From NCBI GenBank assembly GCA_964591275.1, contig CAZQAE010000003.1:62001-126000 (forward strand): 64,000 nt of DNA, given 5' to 3'. This document shows, in pieces, positions 8,865-17,611 of this stretch. Source of the stretch: G963674685 sp964591275 (GTDB lineage Bacteria > Lernaellota > Lernaellaia > JACKCT01). Positions within the stretch are counted from its first letter, which is position 1; the number at the start of each line of letters is the position of its first letter. The notes beneath the pieces are model-generated. The model worked only from the letters and a program-made list of their open reading frames with translations. It did not search any database and had not been told where the DNA came from. A program made the position numbers and the translations under genes.

Positions 8865-9869
8865 ATGTTTAGAGCACTACATAACAAAACTATGAGCGAA
8901 ATTCATCCCGAAAAAACAATAGTTTTTTTTATCCTGGCCCTCGCGGCGTTCACGGCGGTTTTCCATTCCCCCGCGTACGCGCAGGACGTTGAGATTGAAG
9001 TGTCCTCGGACCTTGCCGAGATCACCGTCGGCGACATGGTGAAATATGAAATAGGCCTGACCTGGAACTCGAAGGAATTGGATTCCGATCCCCTTATCGA
9101 AGAAAACCTCGGTGCGATGGTCGTCCGTGACCGAGAACCCGCCAAAAGGCAGGAACTGGAAGACGGTCGCACGCGGCAGGTGCAGTCCTATTCAATGACT
9201 TCCTATAAGGTTGGGGAATATGAAATCCCGCCGCCCCTGGTCCGCTACAAACCCAAAGGCCAGGAGGCCGTCATCGTCTCGGGAGCGCCCGTTATGCTCA
9301 AGGTTCGCTCCGTCGCTCCTGAAGACGCCTCCGAAATACGCGACATCAAGCCGCCCCGCGCGGCGCCTCGGGATCTGACGAAACCGGCGCTCTTTTTGGC
9401 GGGGGCTTTGCTCGGACTGGCCATCATCATCGTCCTGATTGTGTGGCTCGTGAAAAGATCCAAAAAGGGGCAACTGGCGCAGCCGCCCGAACCGCCATAT
9501 GAAAATGCCATGCGCCGAATCAAGGCTTTAAAGAACATGCCTCGCGCCACGCCGGAGGAGATGAAGGAATACTACGTTGAATTGTCGTCCGTCATCCGAG
9601 ATTACCTGGATGGGCGTTTCATGTTGCCGGCGCCATTGTTGACCACCAGGCAACTTACGCATCTCATCGAAGGCGAACCTGGCGCGGCGCCTTTCGAATC
9701 GGGCGGAATTCTGTCCGTCCTGGGCGCGGCGGATTTTGTGAAATTCGCCCGCTACATGCCGGATGAGGAATTGATTTCTGCCGACTACGAAAGGGCGAAA
9801 AGCTTTTTTATGGAAACCAAACCTCCCGCCGCTTTGCCGAAGGATCAGGCGAAGGAGACGGCCTCATGA
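8865..9869 (+). CDS. Bat-operon membrane protein (BatD/DUF4381-like)
   Basis: The protein is 334 aa. Signal peptide (FILALAAFTAVFHSPAYAQ), then a periplasmic beta-rich domain (VEIEVSSDLAEITVGDMVKYEI) like the N-terminal domain of BatD proteins. One transmembrane helix lies near 180-205 (FLAGALLGLAIIIVLIVWLV). The cytoplasmic tail (MKEYYVELSSVIRDYLDGRF, then TTRQLTHLI) resembles the cytoplasmic part of DUF4381/BatD-type proteins. Its stop overlaps the start of the batA-like gene (ATGA), which places it first in the operon. The ATG at 8865 has only a weak upstream GGGG; an alternative ATG is at 8892. Its role is inferred to be envelope stress tolerance with the von Willebrand proteins downstream. 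Confidence 0.8.
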   Translation: MFRALHNKTMSEIHPEKTIVFFILALAAFTAVFHSPAYAQDVEIEVSSDLAEITVGDMVKYEIGLTWNSKELDSDPLIEENLGAMVVRDREPAKRQELEDGRTRQVQSYSMTSYKVGEYEIPPPLVRYKPKGQEAVIVSGAPVMLKVRSVAPEDASEIRDIKPPRAAPRDLTKPALFLAGALLGLAIIIVLIVWLVKRSKKGQLAQPPEPPYENAMRRIKALKNMPRATPEEMKEYYVELSSVIRDYLDGRFMLPAPLLTTRQLTHLIEGEPGAAPFESGGILSVLGAADFVKFARYMPDEELISADYERAKSFFMETKPPAALPKDQAKETAS

Positions 9870-10858
9870 GCTTCTCTTTCAGCAATCCCTATATGTTCGT
9901 ACTTTTGGCCCCGATCGCCTTTCTCGTATGGGGATGGATCGCCCGCGCCAAAAGTTTCACGGCGCCGGTGCGCGCGGCCGGCAGCGAACTGTGGAGCGGC
10001 GTTCGCCCTTCCCTACGCGTACGGCTTCGCTTTATTCCGGCGGCGCTGCGCGTGCTGGCGCTGATCCTAATCGTTTTCGCCCTGGCCGGTCCGCGCTCGG
10101 GCCGCACCTATACTATCAACGAAGGCGAAGGCATCGACATCATTATTGCCCTGGACGTATCCGGTTCAATGGCGGCGCAGGACTTTGCCCCGAACGACCG
10201 TCTTTTCGTCGCAAAAAAAACCATCGAGAGATTCATCGAGGGTCGCAAGGTGGACCGCATCGGGCTGGTTCTTTTCGCCGGAAAAGCCTTCACACAGGCA
10301 CCCCTCACCGCAGATTACGGCATCATTCTGCAATTTTTGGCCCGGGCTGAAATTGGAATGATCGACGACGGAACGGCTATCGGCATGGCCCTGGTGACGG
10401 CGGCCAACCGTCTGCGGGATTCAACAGCCGACGGCAAGGTCGTTGTCTTGCTGACCGACGGCGACAACAACTCCGGGCAGGTCGATCCCGACACCGCCGC
10501 AGACCTGGCCGCAGCCATCGGCGTGCGCGTGCACACCGTGGGCATAGGCAGCGACGGACCGGCATACGTGCCTGTGAGAGACCTTTTCGGCGAGCGTCTG
10601 GTCAGACAGAATTTCCGCCTGGACGAAAAAACCCTCACCAACATCGCCCAAAAAACCGGCGGCGAATATTTCCGCGCCAAAAGCGCGCACGGGCTTGAAA
10701 AAACCTTTGAGAGCATCGACAAGATGGAGCGCAGCCCTTACGAAATAAAAAGCTTCACTGACTTCACCGAAAGGTATCACTGGTTTCTCGGCCTGGCCTT
10801 CGCGCTGGCGCTTTTGGAAATCCTTCTTTCCCGCACGATTTTCAGGAAAGTATTTTAA
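9866..10858 (+). CDS. batA: BatA-like von Willebrand factor A membrane protein
   Basis: The protein is 330 aa. Two helices near the N terminus (PYMFVLLAPIAFLVWGWIA and ALRVLALILIVFALAG) are followed by a vWA domain. The MIDAS motif is intact (ALDVSGSMAAQDF, D-x-S-x-S, near residue 96), with TDGDNN as the later acidic MIDAS loop. A C-terminal helix follows (WFLGLAFALALLEILL). The order and fold match BatA of Bacteroides/Leptospira-type Bat operons, where vWA membrane proteins work with MoxR ATPases in oxygen or envelope stress tolerance. Stop and start codons overlap with both neighbours, so translation is probably coupled. Confidence 0.88.
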   Translation: MSFSFSNPYMFVLLAPIAFLVWGWIARAKSFTAPVRAAGSELWSGVRPSLRVRLRFIPAALRVLALILIVFALAGPRSGRTYTINEGEGIDIIIALDVSGSMAAQDFAPNDRLFVAKKTIERFIEGRKVDRIGLVLFAGKAFTQAPLTADYGIILQFLARAEIGMIDDGTAIGMALVTAANRLRDSTADGKVVVLLTDGDNNSGQVDPDTAADLAAAIGVRVHTVGIGSDGPAYVPVRDLFGERLVRQNFRLDEKTLTNIAQKTGGEYFRAKSAHGLEKTFESIDKMERSPYEIKSFTDFTERYHWFLGLAFALALLEILLSRTIFRKVF

Positions 10859-11907
10859 TGGATTTTGCCCGGCCCATATATTTTGCGCTTTTGATTTTCG
10901 TCGCCGCCGCCGGTCTGCTAATGATCGCAGCCGCGCATAGGCGCAAAAGCGACTTGGAAAATTATGCTTCATCAGCGGTGTGGAAAGTCATTCGCGACCG
11001 CTTTACGCCGGGTCGTGAGATCACCCGCGCCGCGTGCGTGTTGTCGGCGCTCGTATTGATCGTCACGGGAATCGCAGGCCCCCGATTTGGAACGGTTTAT
11101 GAAGAAGTGCGTCGCCGGGGCGTCGACCTCGTGGTGGCGGTGGACGTATCCAAGTCGATGCTGGCCGAGGACTTCGCACCCAGCCGTCTGGGAAAAGCCA
11201 AGCACCAACTCACTGCATTGCTGGACAAACTCGAGGGCGACCGCGTGGCGATCATGCCCTTCGCCGGGCAGGCCTATCTGATGTGCCCCCTCACTCTGGA
11301 TTACTCGGCGGCTAAACTTTATCTGTCCATCCTCGATGAAAACTCGATCCCCACGCCAGGCACAAACATTGCTGCGGCCATTGAAAAAGCCCTGACCGCA
11401 TTTGAAAAGATGGAACGAAAACACAAGGTCGTGCTGCTTTTAACCGACGGTGAAAGCCTGGAAGGCGATGCGGTCAAGGCGGCTGAAGACGCGGCGTCCG
11501 AAGGTGTGGCGATCCATACTATCGGCATCGGATCGCCGGAAGGCGTGCCGATCCCGATTCGCGGCGATGATGGAAATCTGGCGTATAAAAAGGACAAACG
11601 CGGCGAGGTTGTGCTTTCCAAACTGGACGAAACGACGCTGGAAAAAATCGCGTTATTGACCGGCGGAAAATATTATCGCTCCAGCTACGACGAGATGGAA
11701 CTGGACTGGTTTTTGGATCAGCTGGCCAAAATGGAAAAAAAGGATCTGAAAAGCCAAGTTGTTTCCCGGAAAAAAGAACGCTATTTCGCTTTCGCCCTGG
11801 CGGCTTTGATGCTGCTCACTGTTGAGGGCGCGTTGCCGGATCGCCGGATTCGCCGAAAGAAGAAAGCAAAGCCGAGGCTGGAAACCGAAAATGGAGACGA
11901 GTCATGA
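10858..11907 (+). CDS. batB: BatB-like von Willebrand factor A membrane protein
   Basis: The protein is 349 aa and paralogous to the preceding gene. N-terminal helices (YFALLIFVAAAGLLMIAAA and ACVLSALVLIVTGIAG) precede a vWA domain with intact MIDAS (AVDVSKSMLAEDF near residue 95; LTDGESLEGD). A C-terminal helix (YFAFALAALMLLTVEGALP) and a basic tail follow. The start ATG overlaps the previous stop (TAATG). The pair of vWA proteins side by side is typical of Bat operons. Confidence 0.88.
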   Translation: MDFARPIYFALLIFVAAAGLLMIAAAHRRKSDLENYASSAVWKVIRDRFTPGREITRAACVLSALVLIVTGIAGPRFGTVYEEVRRRGVDLVVAVDVSKSMLAEDFAPSRLGKAKHQLTALLDKLEGDRVAIMPFAGQAYLMCPLTLDYSAAKLYLSILDENSIPTPGTNIAAAIEKALTAFEKMERKHKVVLLLTDGESLEGDAVKAAEDAASEGVAIHTIGIGSPEGVPIPIRGDDGNLAYKKDKRGEVVLSKLDETTLEKIALLTGGKYYRSSYDEMELDWFLDQLAKMEKKDLKSQVVSRKKERYFAFALAALMLLTVEGALPDRRIRRKKKAKPRLETENGDES

Positions 11908-12707
11908 TGCGCGCCACACGCAGTTTTCCCATGATATTGGCCACGGCGCTTCTTGCCATTTTGTCTTGCGGCTTTCTGGAGTTTATTTTTGACGAGGCCC
12001 ACCAGGGCAATGACGCCTTTGCCCAAGGCCAGTACGATCAGGCCGCCAAGCAATACACCGAGGCGCAGATCGATAATCCCACCGAGCTGACCCTCGACTA
12101 CAACCTCGGCACGGCCCTTTATAAGCAGGGCAAGCACGAAGATTCGATGACCGCATTTCGGAAAGTGTACAAAGATGACGACCCGGATGTCGTCGCCGAC
12201 GCGCATTACAACACGGGCAACGCCCTGTTCATGCAAAAGAAACTCGACGAGGCTGTCGTTGAATACACTGAGGCGCTGAAGATTCGCCCTGATGATGAGG
12301 ACGCCAAGTTCAATCTGGAACTGGCCCGCCGCCTGCTCCAGCAGCACGAGGATGAGGAGAAGGAAAAACAGGATCAGAAGGATGGCGAGCAGTGCGATAA
12401 TCCGCAAGAGCAAAAAGATCAGGGCGAGCAAGAGCAGGATCAGGAAGGGCAACCAAAAGAGAAGCCGCAAGAAGACAAGAAAGAAGGAGAGGACGAGGAG
12501 AAAAAGCCGGATGCCGCACAAGAGGATGAAAAGAAAGAGGATCAGCCCGAAGCGCAGCCGGTCCCTTCCGAAGAAAAAGACATGAAGGAACTGACGCCGG
12601 AACAGGCGGCGCGAATCCTCGATTCTCTTAAAAAGGACGAACTCGACGAGATTGCAAAGCAACTCCTGCCGAAAAGCGGCTACGGTCAGACGGAAAAGGA
12701 TTGGTAA
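11904..12707 (+). CDS. batC: BatC-like TPR protein with charged tail
   Basis: The protein is 267 aa. It has a hydrophobic N terminus (MILATALLAILSCGFLEFIF); the Cys in LSC may or may not be lipidated. Three or so TPR units cover residues 35-140 (GNDAFAQGQYDQAAKQYTEA, then YNLGTALYKQGKHEDSMTAF). A strongly charged Glu/Lys/Gln/Asp-rich stretch follows (about 150-225), and then a short conserved end (LTPEQAARILDSLKKDELDE). TPR plus charged tail plus this end motif is characteristic of BatC. Stops and starts overlap with both neighbours. Confidence 0.85.
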   Translation: MMRATRSFPMILATALLAILSCGFLEFIFDEAHQGNDAFAQGQYDQAAKQYTEAQIDNPTELTLDYNLGTALYKQGKHEDSMTAFRKVYKDDDPDVVADAHYNTGNALFMQKKLDEAVVEYTEALKIRPDDEDAKFNLELARRLLQQHEDEEKEKQDQKDGEQCDNPQEQKDQGEQEQDQEGQPKEKPQEDKKEGEDEEKKPDAAQEDEKKEDQPEAQPVPSEEKDMKELTPEQAARILDSLKKDELDEIAKQLLPKSGYGQTEKDW

Positions 12708-14530
12708 TGAGCGCAACCCGCCGAAAAATTTTGGCGCAAGTTTTCGCAACGGTTGTGGCCGTTGTGATGATGGCGTGCGCCGCATCTACGGCGACGGCGG
12801 CGAACCTGAATGTAAGCCTCGAAGTGAGCGAAAATCTCATCCAGATTGGCGATTCCATTGAAGTGGAGATCAGCGTAGAAGGCGCCGGGCTTCGATCAGC
12901 GAATCCGGTTTTGGAAGAGTCCTCCTATTTCGTTTTGCAGGGACGAAGCAGCGGATCATCTATTTCCATCGTTAATGGCCGCACGCAGTCAACAAAAATT
13001 GTCACCTTAAGCATGCGTGCGGCGCGAGCCGGAAAAGCACAACTAGGACCGGCCAAGGTGCGCTATAAAGGGCGCACTTTCTTAAGCAACACGGTCGACA
13101 TCGAAATTGCGGACCGAGCCAGCGTGGCGCCGGGGCAGGACCCAAAATCCGCGCTCGCCGGTGAGGACGTTTTCATCGACGTGGAACTCACAACCACGCA
13201 TGCCTACCCCGGGCAGGAAGTCGGCGTGGCGTTTTTCCTTTACGTGCGAACGAACCTCCAGGGCGCCGAAGCCGTTGCGTATCCATCCTTTCCGGGATCG
13301 ATTCCCTTCAAACTGGCCGGGGGCGGCAAACTCAATTTCATGGAAACCAAGGTCGGCGGCGTGGATTATCAGGTTTCGCCGCTTCAGCGCTACGTTATTT
13401 ATCCGATAGCTCCCGGAGAAGCGACGGTGGACGAGTTCACACTGAATGTAAGCATGCCCGAACGGCGTCGGCGCAGACGCAACGACCCTTTCGGCTCATT
13501 TTTTGGCAGATCGACGAAGAAGCAGGTATCCAGTCCCTTAACAAAGATTCTTGTTAAAGCCCTGCCAGCGCAGGGCCGTCCGCCGGGTTTTGGCGGAGAT
13601 GTCGGCGTTTATAAAATGAGCGCCGCTCTGGATAAGCATCGCGTGGAAACGGGCGAAGCCGTAACGCTGTCGATCACCATCGAAGGTCGGGGCAACGCCG
13701 AAGCTCTCACCGAACCGATATTTCCCATCCCGGAGGGCCTCAAAGGCTTCACGCAGGCCGCTCGGGACGAGAGTGTGGAAAGCTTCGATTTTCGTCGGGC
13801 CAAACGGGTTTTCGAGTCGATCATCGTCCCGGACGAAGCCGGGGATTACCGCATTGGTCCTTTTTCCATGCACGTCTTCAATCCCGTAAAAGAAGAGTAT
13901 GAAGTCATTTCCGCGCCGGCGCAGACACTGACCGCTACGCCGGATAAAAACGGCGGCAGAAAACCGCAAGTGCTCACGAAGGAATCCATCGCCCTGGCCG
14001 GTTCGGATATTCGAACGATAAAGGCCGATGCCGAGCATCTGCGGGTTAATGGAAAATCGCTGCATAGCAAGCCCGCGGCGTGGGCCTTGATATTCCTGAC
14101 GCCCTTCGCCTTCGGCCTTCGCGCGTGGCTTGTGCGCCGCAAGGAGAGCCTTGAAATGAACGAGGCTTTGGCGCGTCGCATCAAAGCGGGCAAGGAGGCA
14201 AAAAAACGCCTGGCCGTCGCGAAAAAGGCCGCTGCCGAGGACCCGGCGAGTTTCGGCGTCGAACTTCATAGCGCGCTGATGGGGTTCACAGCCGATCAAA
14301 TCAACGTCGAAGCGCCTTCGCTCACCGCGCAGTCGGCGCGGCAGGTTCTGGCCGAGCGAGGCGTACGCGCCGAAGACCTGGGCGAACTGGCGGAAACATT
14401 GAAGACCTGCGACGCCATGCGGTACGGCGGCCATGCCCCGGATCTTTCAACGAAAAAGGAGATGCTGAAAAAGGCGGATGCGTGGATCGGCCGCGTTCAA
14501 CGCTCCATGAAAAACGGGGGCGCGTCATGA
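12707..14530 (+). CDS. batD: BatD-like oxygen-tolerance protein
   Basis: The protein is about 607 aa. The start is the ATG at 12707 that overlaps the batC stop (TAATG). A signal peptide is followed by repeated beta domains (LNVSLEVSENLIQIGDSIEV and a later SAALDKHRVETGEAVTLSI), the BatD architecture. PERRRRRRNDPFGSFF is a basic, Phe-rich loop typical of the family. One transmembrane helix lies near residues 455-470 (AWALIFLTPFAFGLRAWLV), then a cytoplasmic helical domain. It is expected to anchor Bat proteins in the inner membrane with its bulk in the periplasm. Confidence 0.88.
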   Translation: MSATRRKILAQVFATVVAVVMMACAASTATAANLNVSLEVSENLIQIGDSIEVEISVEGAGLRSANPVLEESSYFVLQGRSSGSSISIVNGRTQSTKIVTLSMRAARAGKAQLGPAKVRYKGRTFLSNTVDIEIADRASVAPGQDPKSALAGEDVFIDVELTTTHAYPGQEVGVAFFLYVRTNLQGAEAVAYPSFPGSIPFKLAGGGKLNFMETKVGGVDYQVSPLQRYVIYPIAPGEATVDEFTLNVSMPERRRRRRNDPFGSFFGRSTKKQVSSPLTKILVKALPAQGRPPGFGGDVGVYKMSAALDKHRVETGEAVTLSITIEGRGNAEALTEPIFPIPEGLKGFTQAARDESVESFDFRRAKRVFESIIVPDEAGDYRIGPFSMHVFNPVKEEYEVISAPAQTLTATPDKNGGRKPQVLTKESIALAGSDIRTIKADAEHLRVNGKSLHSKPAAWALIFLTPFAFGLRAWLVRRKESLEMNEALARRIKAGKEAKKRLAVAKKAAAEDPASFGVELHSALMGFTADQINVEAPSLTAQSARQVLAERGVRAEDLGELAETLKTCDAMRYGGHAPDLSTKKEMLKKADAWIGRVQRSMKNGGAS

Positions 14531-15300
14531 AAAAACTCCTGACAGCGGCCTTCATCGTCATCCTCGCACTGACTTTTGCCTCATCCGCTATCGCCTCCGG
14601 CGAAGGTGCCGCGCGCCTTTACAACCAAGGTAACGCCGCTTTCATGAAGGGCGATTTCGAGACCGCCATTGGAAGCTATCTGGACGCTCGCGGCCAGGGA
14701 AGCAACGATCCCCGCCTGCTTTTCAACCTGGGCTGCGCCTACCTGAAAGCCGGCAAGCTCGGCCCGGCGATCCAGTATTTTGAATCGGCGAAATTCCGCG
14801 CCCCCCGCGATGCTGACTTGCAATTCAATCTGCGTTTCGCGCAGGCGCAAACCCTGGACGCTCTGCCGGAGGAAAAGCCTTCGATCATAGAAATCATCGG
14901 CGGCTTCCCTTTGCAAAAATTTACGGAAAGCGAACTGGCGACGGCAGCGGGCGGCGTCTTTATTGCGGCCTTCGCGCTCATGGCCGTCGCGTGGTCCTAT
15001 CGCCGGAGAAAGCGCGGCAAGGCGGCTATCCTCATCGCCCTCATCTGGCTAGGCGTGTCCTTTGTCATCGCCGGATACGCCGGAGCGCACCACCTGGAAT
15101 ACGGCGGTCACCGCGTGGTGATCGGAGCCGACGAGCTGGCCGTGAAAAGTGGTCCCGGCCTGGACAATCCAACCGTCTTCACCGTGCACGAGGGCTTAAC
15201 CGCCAAAGTTCGGCAGCGACGCGGCGCCTGGACATATATCGAAATCCCCACCGGCTTCACCGGCTGGGCACCCAATGAAACGCTCCTGCCCATCGGATGA
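14527..15300 (+). CDS. batE: BatE-like TPR / SH3 protein
   Basis: The protein is 257 aa. The ATG at 14527 overlaps the batD stop (ATGA). Signal peptide, TPR units at about 25-110 (YNQGNAAFMKGDFETAIGSY), two transmembrane helices at about 135-185, and a bacterial SH3 domain at about 195-257 (ADELAVKSGPGLDNPTVFTV ending WAPNETLLPIG). This is the classic BatE layout. It is the last gene of the operon. No clear terminator follows. Confidence 0.85.
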   Translation: MKKLLTAAFIVILALTFASSAIASGEGAARLYNQGNAAFMKGDFETAIGSYLDARGQGSNDPRLLFNLGCAYLKAGKLGPAIQYFESAKFRAPRDADLQFNLRFAQAQTLDALPEEKPSIIEIIGGFPLQKFTESELATAAGGVFIAAFALMAVAWSYRRRKRGKAAILIALIWLGVSFVIAGYAGAHHLEYGGHRVVIGADELAVKSGPGLDNPTVFTVHEGLTAKVRQRRGAWTYIEIPTGFTGWAPNETLLPIG

Positions 15301-15467
15301 GGTTGATTGAAACATTCCATGAGCAATATTCCTGCGTAATCATCGGATGATGAAGATGCGTTTTTCTGTTGCCCTCAAAAGAGGACTTCGTATGATTCGA
15401 TGATGTGCACATGATCCCAGTTTAGGTATGCGACATAAGAAGTGGTAATTCACCCGGATCGCTTCAT

Positions 15468-16098
15468 AGCCCACAGGGCGATACAATATTAGCCGGCAGC
15501 GTAAGCTGCCGGTTCACATTTCCCCCTTTTCTTTATTCTAAGTCCCTTGTGGGCGACACCGTTTCAATCCCATGTTTTTTCATCAACACCGTCCATTCTT
15601 CCTGAAATGATACTTTGCGGTGATGCTCCTCTTGTCCGCCGATGTATTTCCTCACCGGCTCGACCATCGACGCGCTCACTCCAAACGCTGAGTATCCCTC
15701 CTGCCAGGAAAAGGTCCGATATCTCGCATCAACCTCATGAATCCATCGGGATGAATTGGCCTTGATATCACGCACCATTTCCGAAACGGATTTGGAAGGA
15801 GGCAGAGAGACGAGAAGATGAATGTGGTCGCCCATTCCGCCGCATGCTGCAAGGACACCCTTTTTCGCGTCGACGATTCCGTGAATGTAACGGTAAAGAC
15901 GATTCTGAATTTCGCGCGGGATGATGGAAGAACGGTCCTTTGTTGAAAATACAATGTGAACATAGAGGTGTGTGTAGGAAGACATGATCGCGCTCTCCAA
16001 TTGATGAATGTGCCGCCCTGCGGGCTCAGTGAAAAATAATTAGTCTCCATATTCCGGCGGCTAACGCCGCCGGCTAATATTGTATCGCCCTTCGGGCT
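15468..16098. mobile_element. IS200/RAYT-like element with 45-bp hairpin-containing inverted ends
   Basis: The ends 15468-15512 and 16054-16098 are inverted repeats of 45 bases, identical at 40 positions. Each end holds an outer small hairpin (GCCC-x2-A-GGGC) and an inner 8-bp hairpin: CCGGCAGC/GCTGCCGG on the left and CCGGCGGC/GCCGCCGG on the right. Two of the five differences are compensatory and keep the stem paired. The conserved spacer GATACAATATTAG separates the hairpins. One Y1 transposase gene lies between. Paired subterminal hairpins are what HUH transposases recognise. Confidence 0.8.
15533..15985 (-). CDS. tnpA: Y1 transposase, IS200/REP-associated type
   Basis: About 150 aa from the ATG at 15985 (SSYTHLYVHIVFSTKDRSS); an ATG at 16000 is the alternative. 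The HUH-type metal motif is DHIHLLVSLPPS. The candidate catalytic Tyr lies in VRKYIGGQEEHHRKVSFQEE, the standard Y1_Tnp pattern. Length matches the single-domain transposases of IS200/IS605 and RAYT proteins. The gene looks intact. It sits between matching hairpin ends, so the element may still be mobile. There is no accessory tnpB or RNA-guided nuclease. Confidence 0.9.
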   Translation of the reverse strand: MSSYTHLYVHIVFSTKDRSSIIPREIQNRLYRYIHGIVDAKKGVLAACGGMGDHIHLLVSLPPSKSVSEMVRDIKANSSRWIHEVDARYRTFSWQEGYSAFGVSASMVEPVRKYIGGQEEHHRKVSFQEEWTVLMKKHGIETVSPTRDLE

Positions 16099-16270
16099 GC
16101 AGAATAGCCCGTCCTTTAAGGCTCAAGCTGCTTTTGAGCAACTCACAAATTTCTGAAAAATCGTCTAAACATTCATTTAGAAATTGGATCACCTTTTATG
16201 TCGCACACACTCCCGGCTTTCGCATCCGGCTATTTTCTTTTACAAACCCTGAACCCTTGAAATCCATAAT

Positions 16271-17452
16271 TTATTCGTTCCACAAATTCACAACCCACGC
16301 GCCCGGACCCGGCGTCACGGGGATGACGCGACCGCTCAAACCGGTGCGATCCCTGTAGCCCACACTCACGTCATCAATCAGCGACTGCGTGGCGCGGCCC
16401 TTTACAATGCCCAGGGCGCAGCCGCCGAAACCGGCACCGAAAAGCCGTGCGCCGGTGATCATCGAATGCGCGGTCATGGCGTCAGTCATGGCGTCAAGCT
16501 CCGGGCACGAAACCTCATAATCGTCGCGAAGCGATGCATGCGCCGCGCAAACCAGCGCACCGAGCCTGTCGATATCCGCGGCTTGAAGGGCTCTTTCCGC
16601 CTCTATCACGCGGGCGTTTTCCGTAACGATGTGCCGTGCGCGCGCCAATAAAACTTCCGGCATTTCCTTGTTGTATTTGGCGAGCATCTCCACATCCGCG
16701 TCCCGCAAGGACTCGACGGCTTCACCCTTTTTCACCAAAAAGCTCACAGCCTGCGCGCACTCAGCGACACGCCGATTGAAATCCGAGCCGCCCGCCAGCT
16801 TGCGCCGAATCGTCGTATCGCCCACGAGAAGGGAAAGACCGCCGGGCATCGGGATGTCGCGGGTCGATAAATCACGGCAGTCCAATAGGAGAGCGTGTCC
16901 TTCGCGACAGGCGGCGGAAGCCATCTGGTCAAGAATGCCGCACTGGACGCCGAAGAACTCCACTTCCACTTCTCTGGCCGTCGTCGCGGCCTGCCTCGGC
17001 GACAGTTCAATGCCCGCCAGCTTGAAAATAGCCAGGACCAATGAGACCATAAAGGCGGCGCTTGACGACAATCCTGCCTCGGCGGGCACATCTCCGGCCA
17101 CGTAAAGCGAAAGCCCCGGCAAATCTCCACCCTGCTTCCGAAGCCTGTCAATCACGCCCTTGATCGCATCGTGCCATTGGCCGCTAAGCGCTCCATCGCC
17201 CATGCCAAACTCGCCCGCATCGACATAGTCACGGCTAACGGCATGCACCTGCCGGTCATCACGTGTTCCAACGGCTGCAACGACGTACATTTCCACGGCG
17301 CACGGCAGTACAAAACCATGGTTGTAATCCGTGTGACCTCCGATTATGTTGACGCGCCCCGGCGCGCAGGCAAGGACACGAGGGCGGACCTGAAATTGTG
17401 CCTCGAATCCCAGCCGAGCTGATTGCATGAGGTTTTTTGCTGCTTCATTCAT
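16271..17452 (-). CDS. galK: Galactokinase (GHMP kinase)
   Basis: The protein is 393 aa, the normal galactokinase length. It phosphorylates galactose at C1 with ATP in the Leloir pathway. Signature APGRVNIIGGHTDYNHG, GHMP ATP motif PAEAGLSSSAAF, catalytic Asp in CGILDQMAS, and C-terminal motif GARLFGAGFGGCALG. Oddity: the signature usually reads GEHTDYN, and the Glu contacts the sugar; here it is Gly. The substrate could therefore be shifted, although the remainder of the site is conserved. No galT, galE or galM is adjacent. The gene is divergent from the selenoprotein gene. Confidence 0.88.
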   Translation of the reverse strand: MNEAAKNLMQSARLGFEAQFQVRPRVLACAPGRVNIIGGHTDYNHGFVLPCAVEMYVVAAVGTRDDRQVHAVSRDYVDAGEFGMGDGALSGQWHDAIKGVIDRLRKQGGDLPGLSLYVAGDVPAEAGLSSSAAFMVSLVLAIFKLAGIELSPRQAATTAREVEVEFFGVQCGILDQMASAACREGHALLLDCRDLSTRDIPMPGGLSLLVGDTTIRRKLAGGSDFNRRVAECAQAVSFLVKKGEAVESLRDADVEMLAKYNKEMPEVLLARARHIVTENARVIEAERALQAADIDRLGALVCAAHASLRDDYEVSCPELDAMTDAMTAHSMITGARLFGAGFGGCALGIVKGRATQSLIDDVSVGYRDRTGLSGRVIPVTPGPGAWVVNLWNE

Positions 17453-17527
17453 GCCGTTATTATAGGCGGCGCAAAAGCTTTTGTCAGTCTAGCGACGGTG
17501 TTTTTGACGCTAAAAGGCAAGAGTCTC

Positions 17528-17556
17528 TTGACATTGCAATATATTGATATTATTAT
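17528..17556 (+). promoter_or_regulatory. Sigma-70 type promoter for the selenoprotein gene
   Basis: TTGACA at 17528-17533, a 17-base spacer, and TATTAT at 17551-17556. This is nearly consensus. Transcription would start near 17563, just ahead of a hairpin and about 50 bases before the ATG at 17612. Confidence 0.75.
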
Positions 17557-17565
17557 ATCCAAAGG

Positions 17566-17585
17566 CCCCGCATCCGGGGTTTTTT
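17566..17585 (+). terminator. Terminator-like hairpin in the selenoprotein leader
   Basis: CCCCG/CGGGG stem (17566-17570 with 17575-17579), CATC loop, followed by six T. It lies within the first ~25 transcribed bases, between the promoter and the GGAGG ribosome binding site. It may be a 5' stabilising hairpin or an attenuator. It is too close to the start site for a usual terminator. Confidence 0.5.
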
Positions 17586-17611
17586 AAAACAACAATCCTC
17601 GGAGGTTGGAA

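Noticed and set aside
11781..12785. 334-codon minus-strand frame over batB/batC
   Set aside because: Leu/Phe-rich complement of the charged BatC tail.
13538..14434. 298-codon open frame on the minus strand inside batD
   Set aside because: It is antisense to a well-supported gene, shows no family motifs, and arises from GC-biased codon positions.
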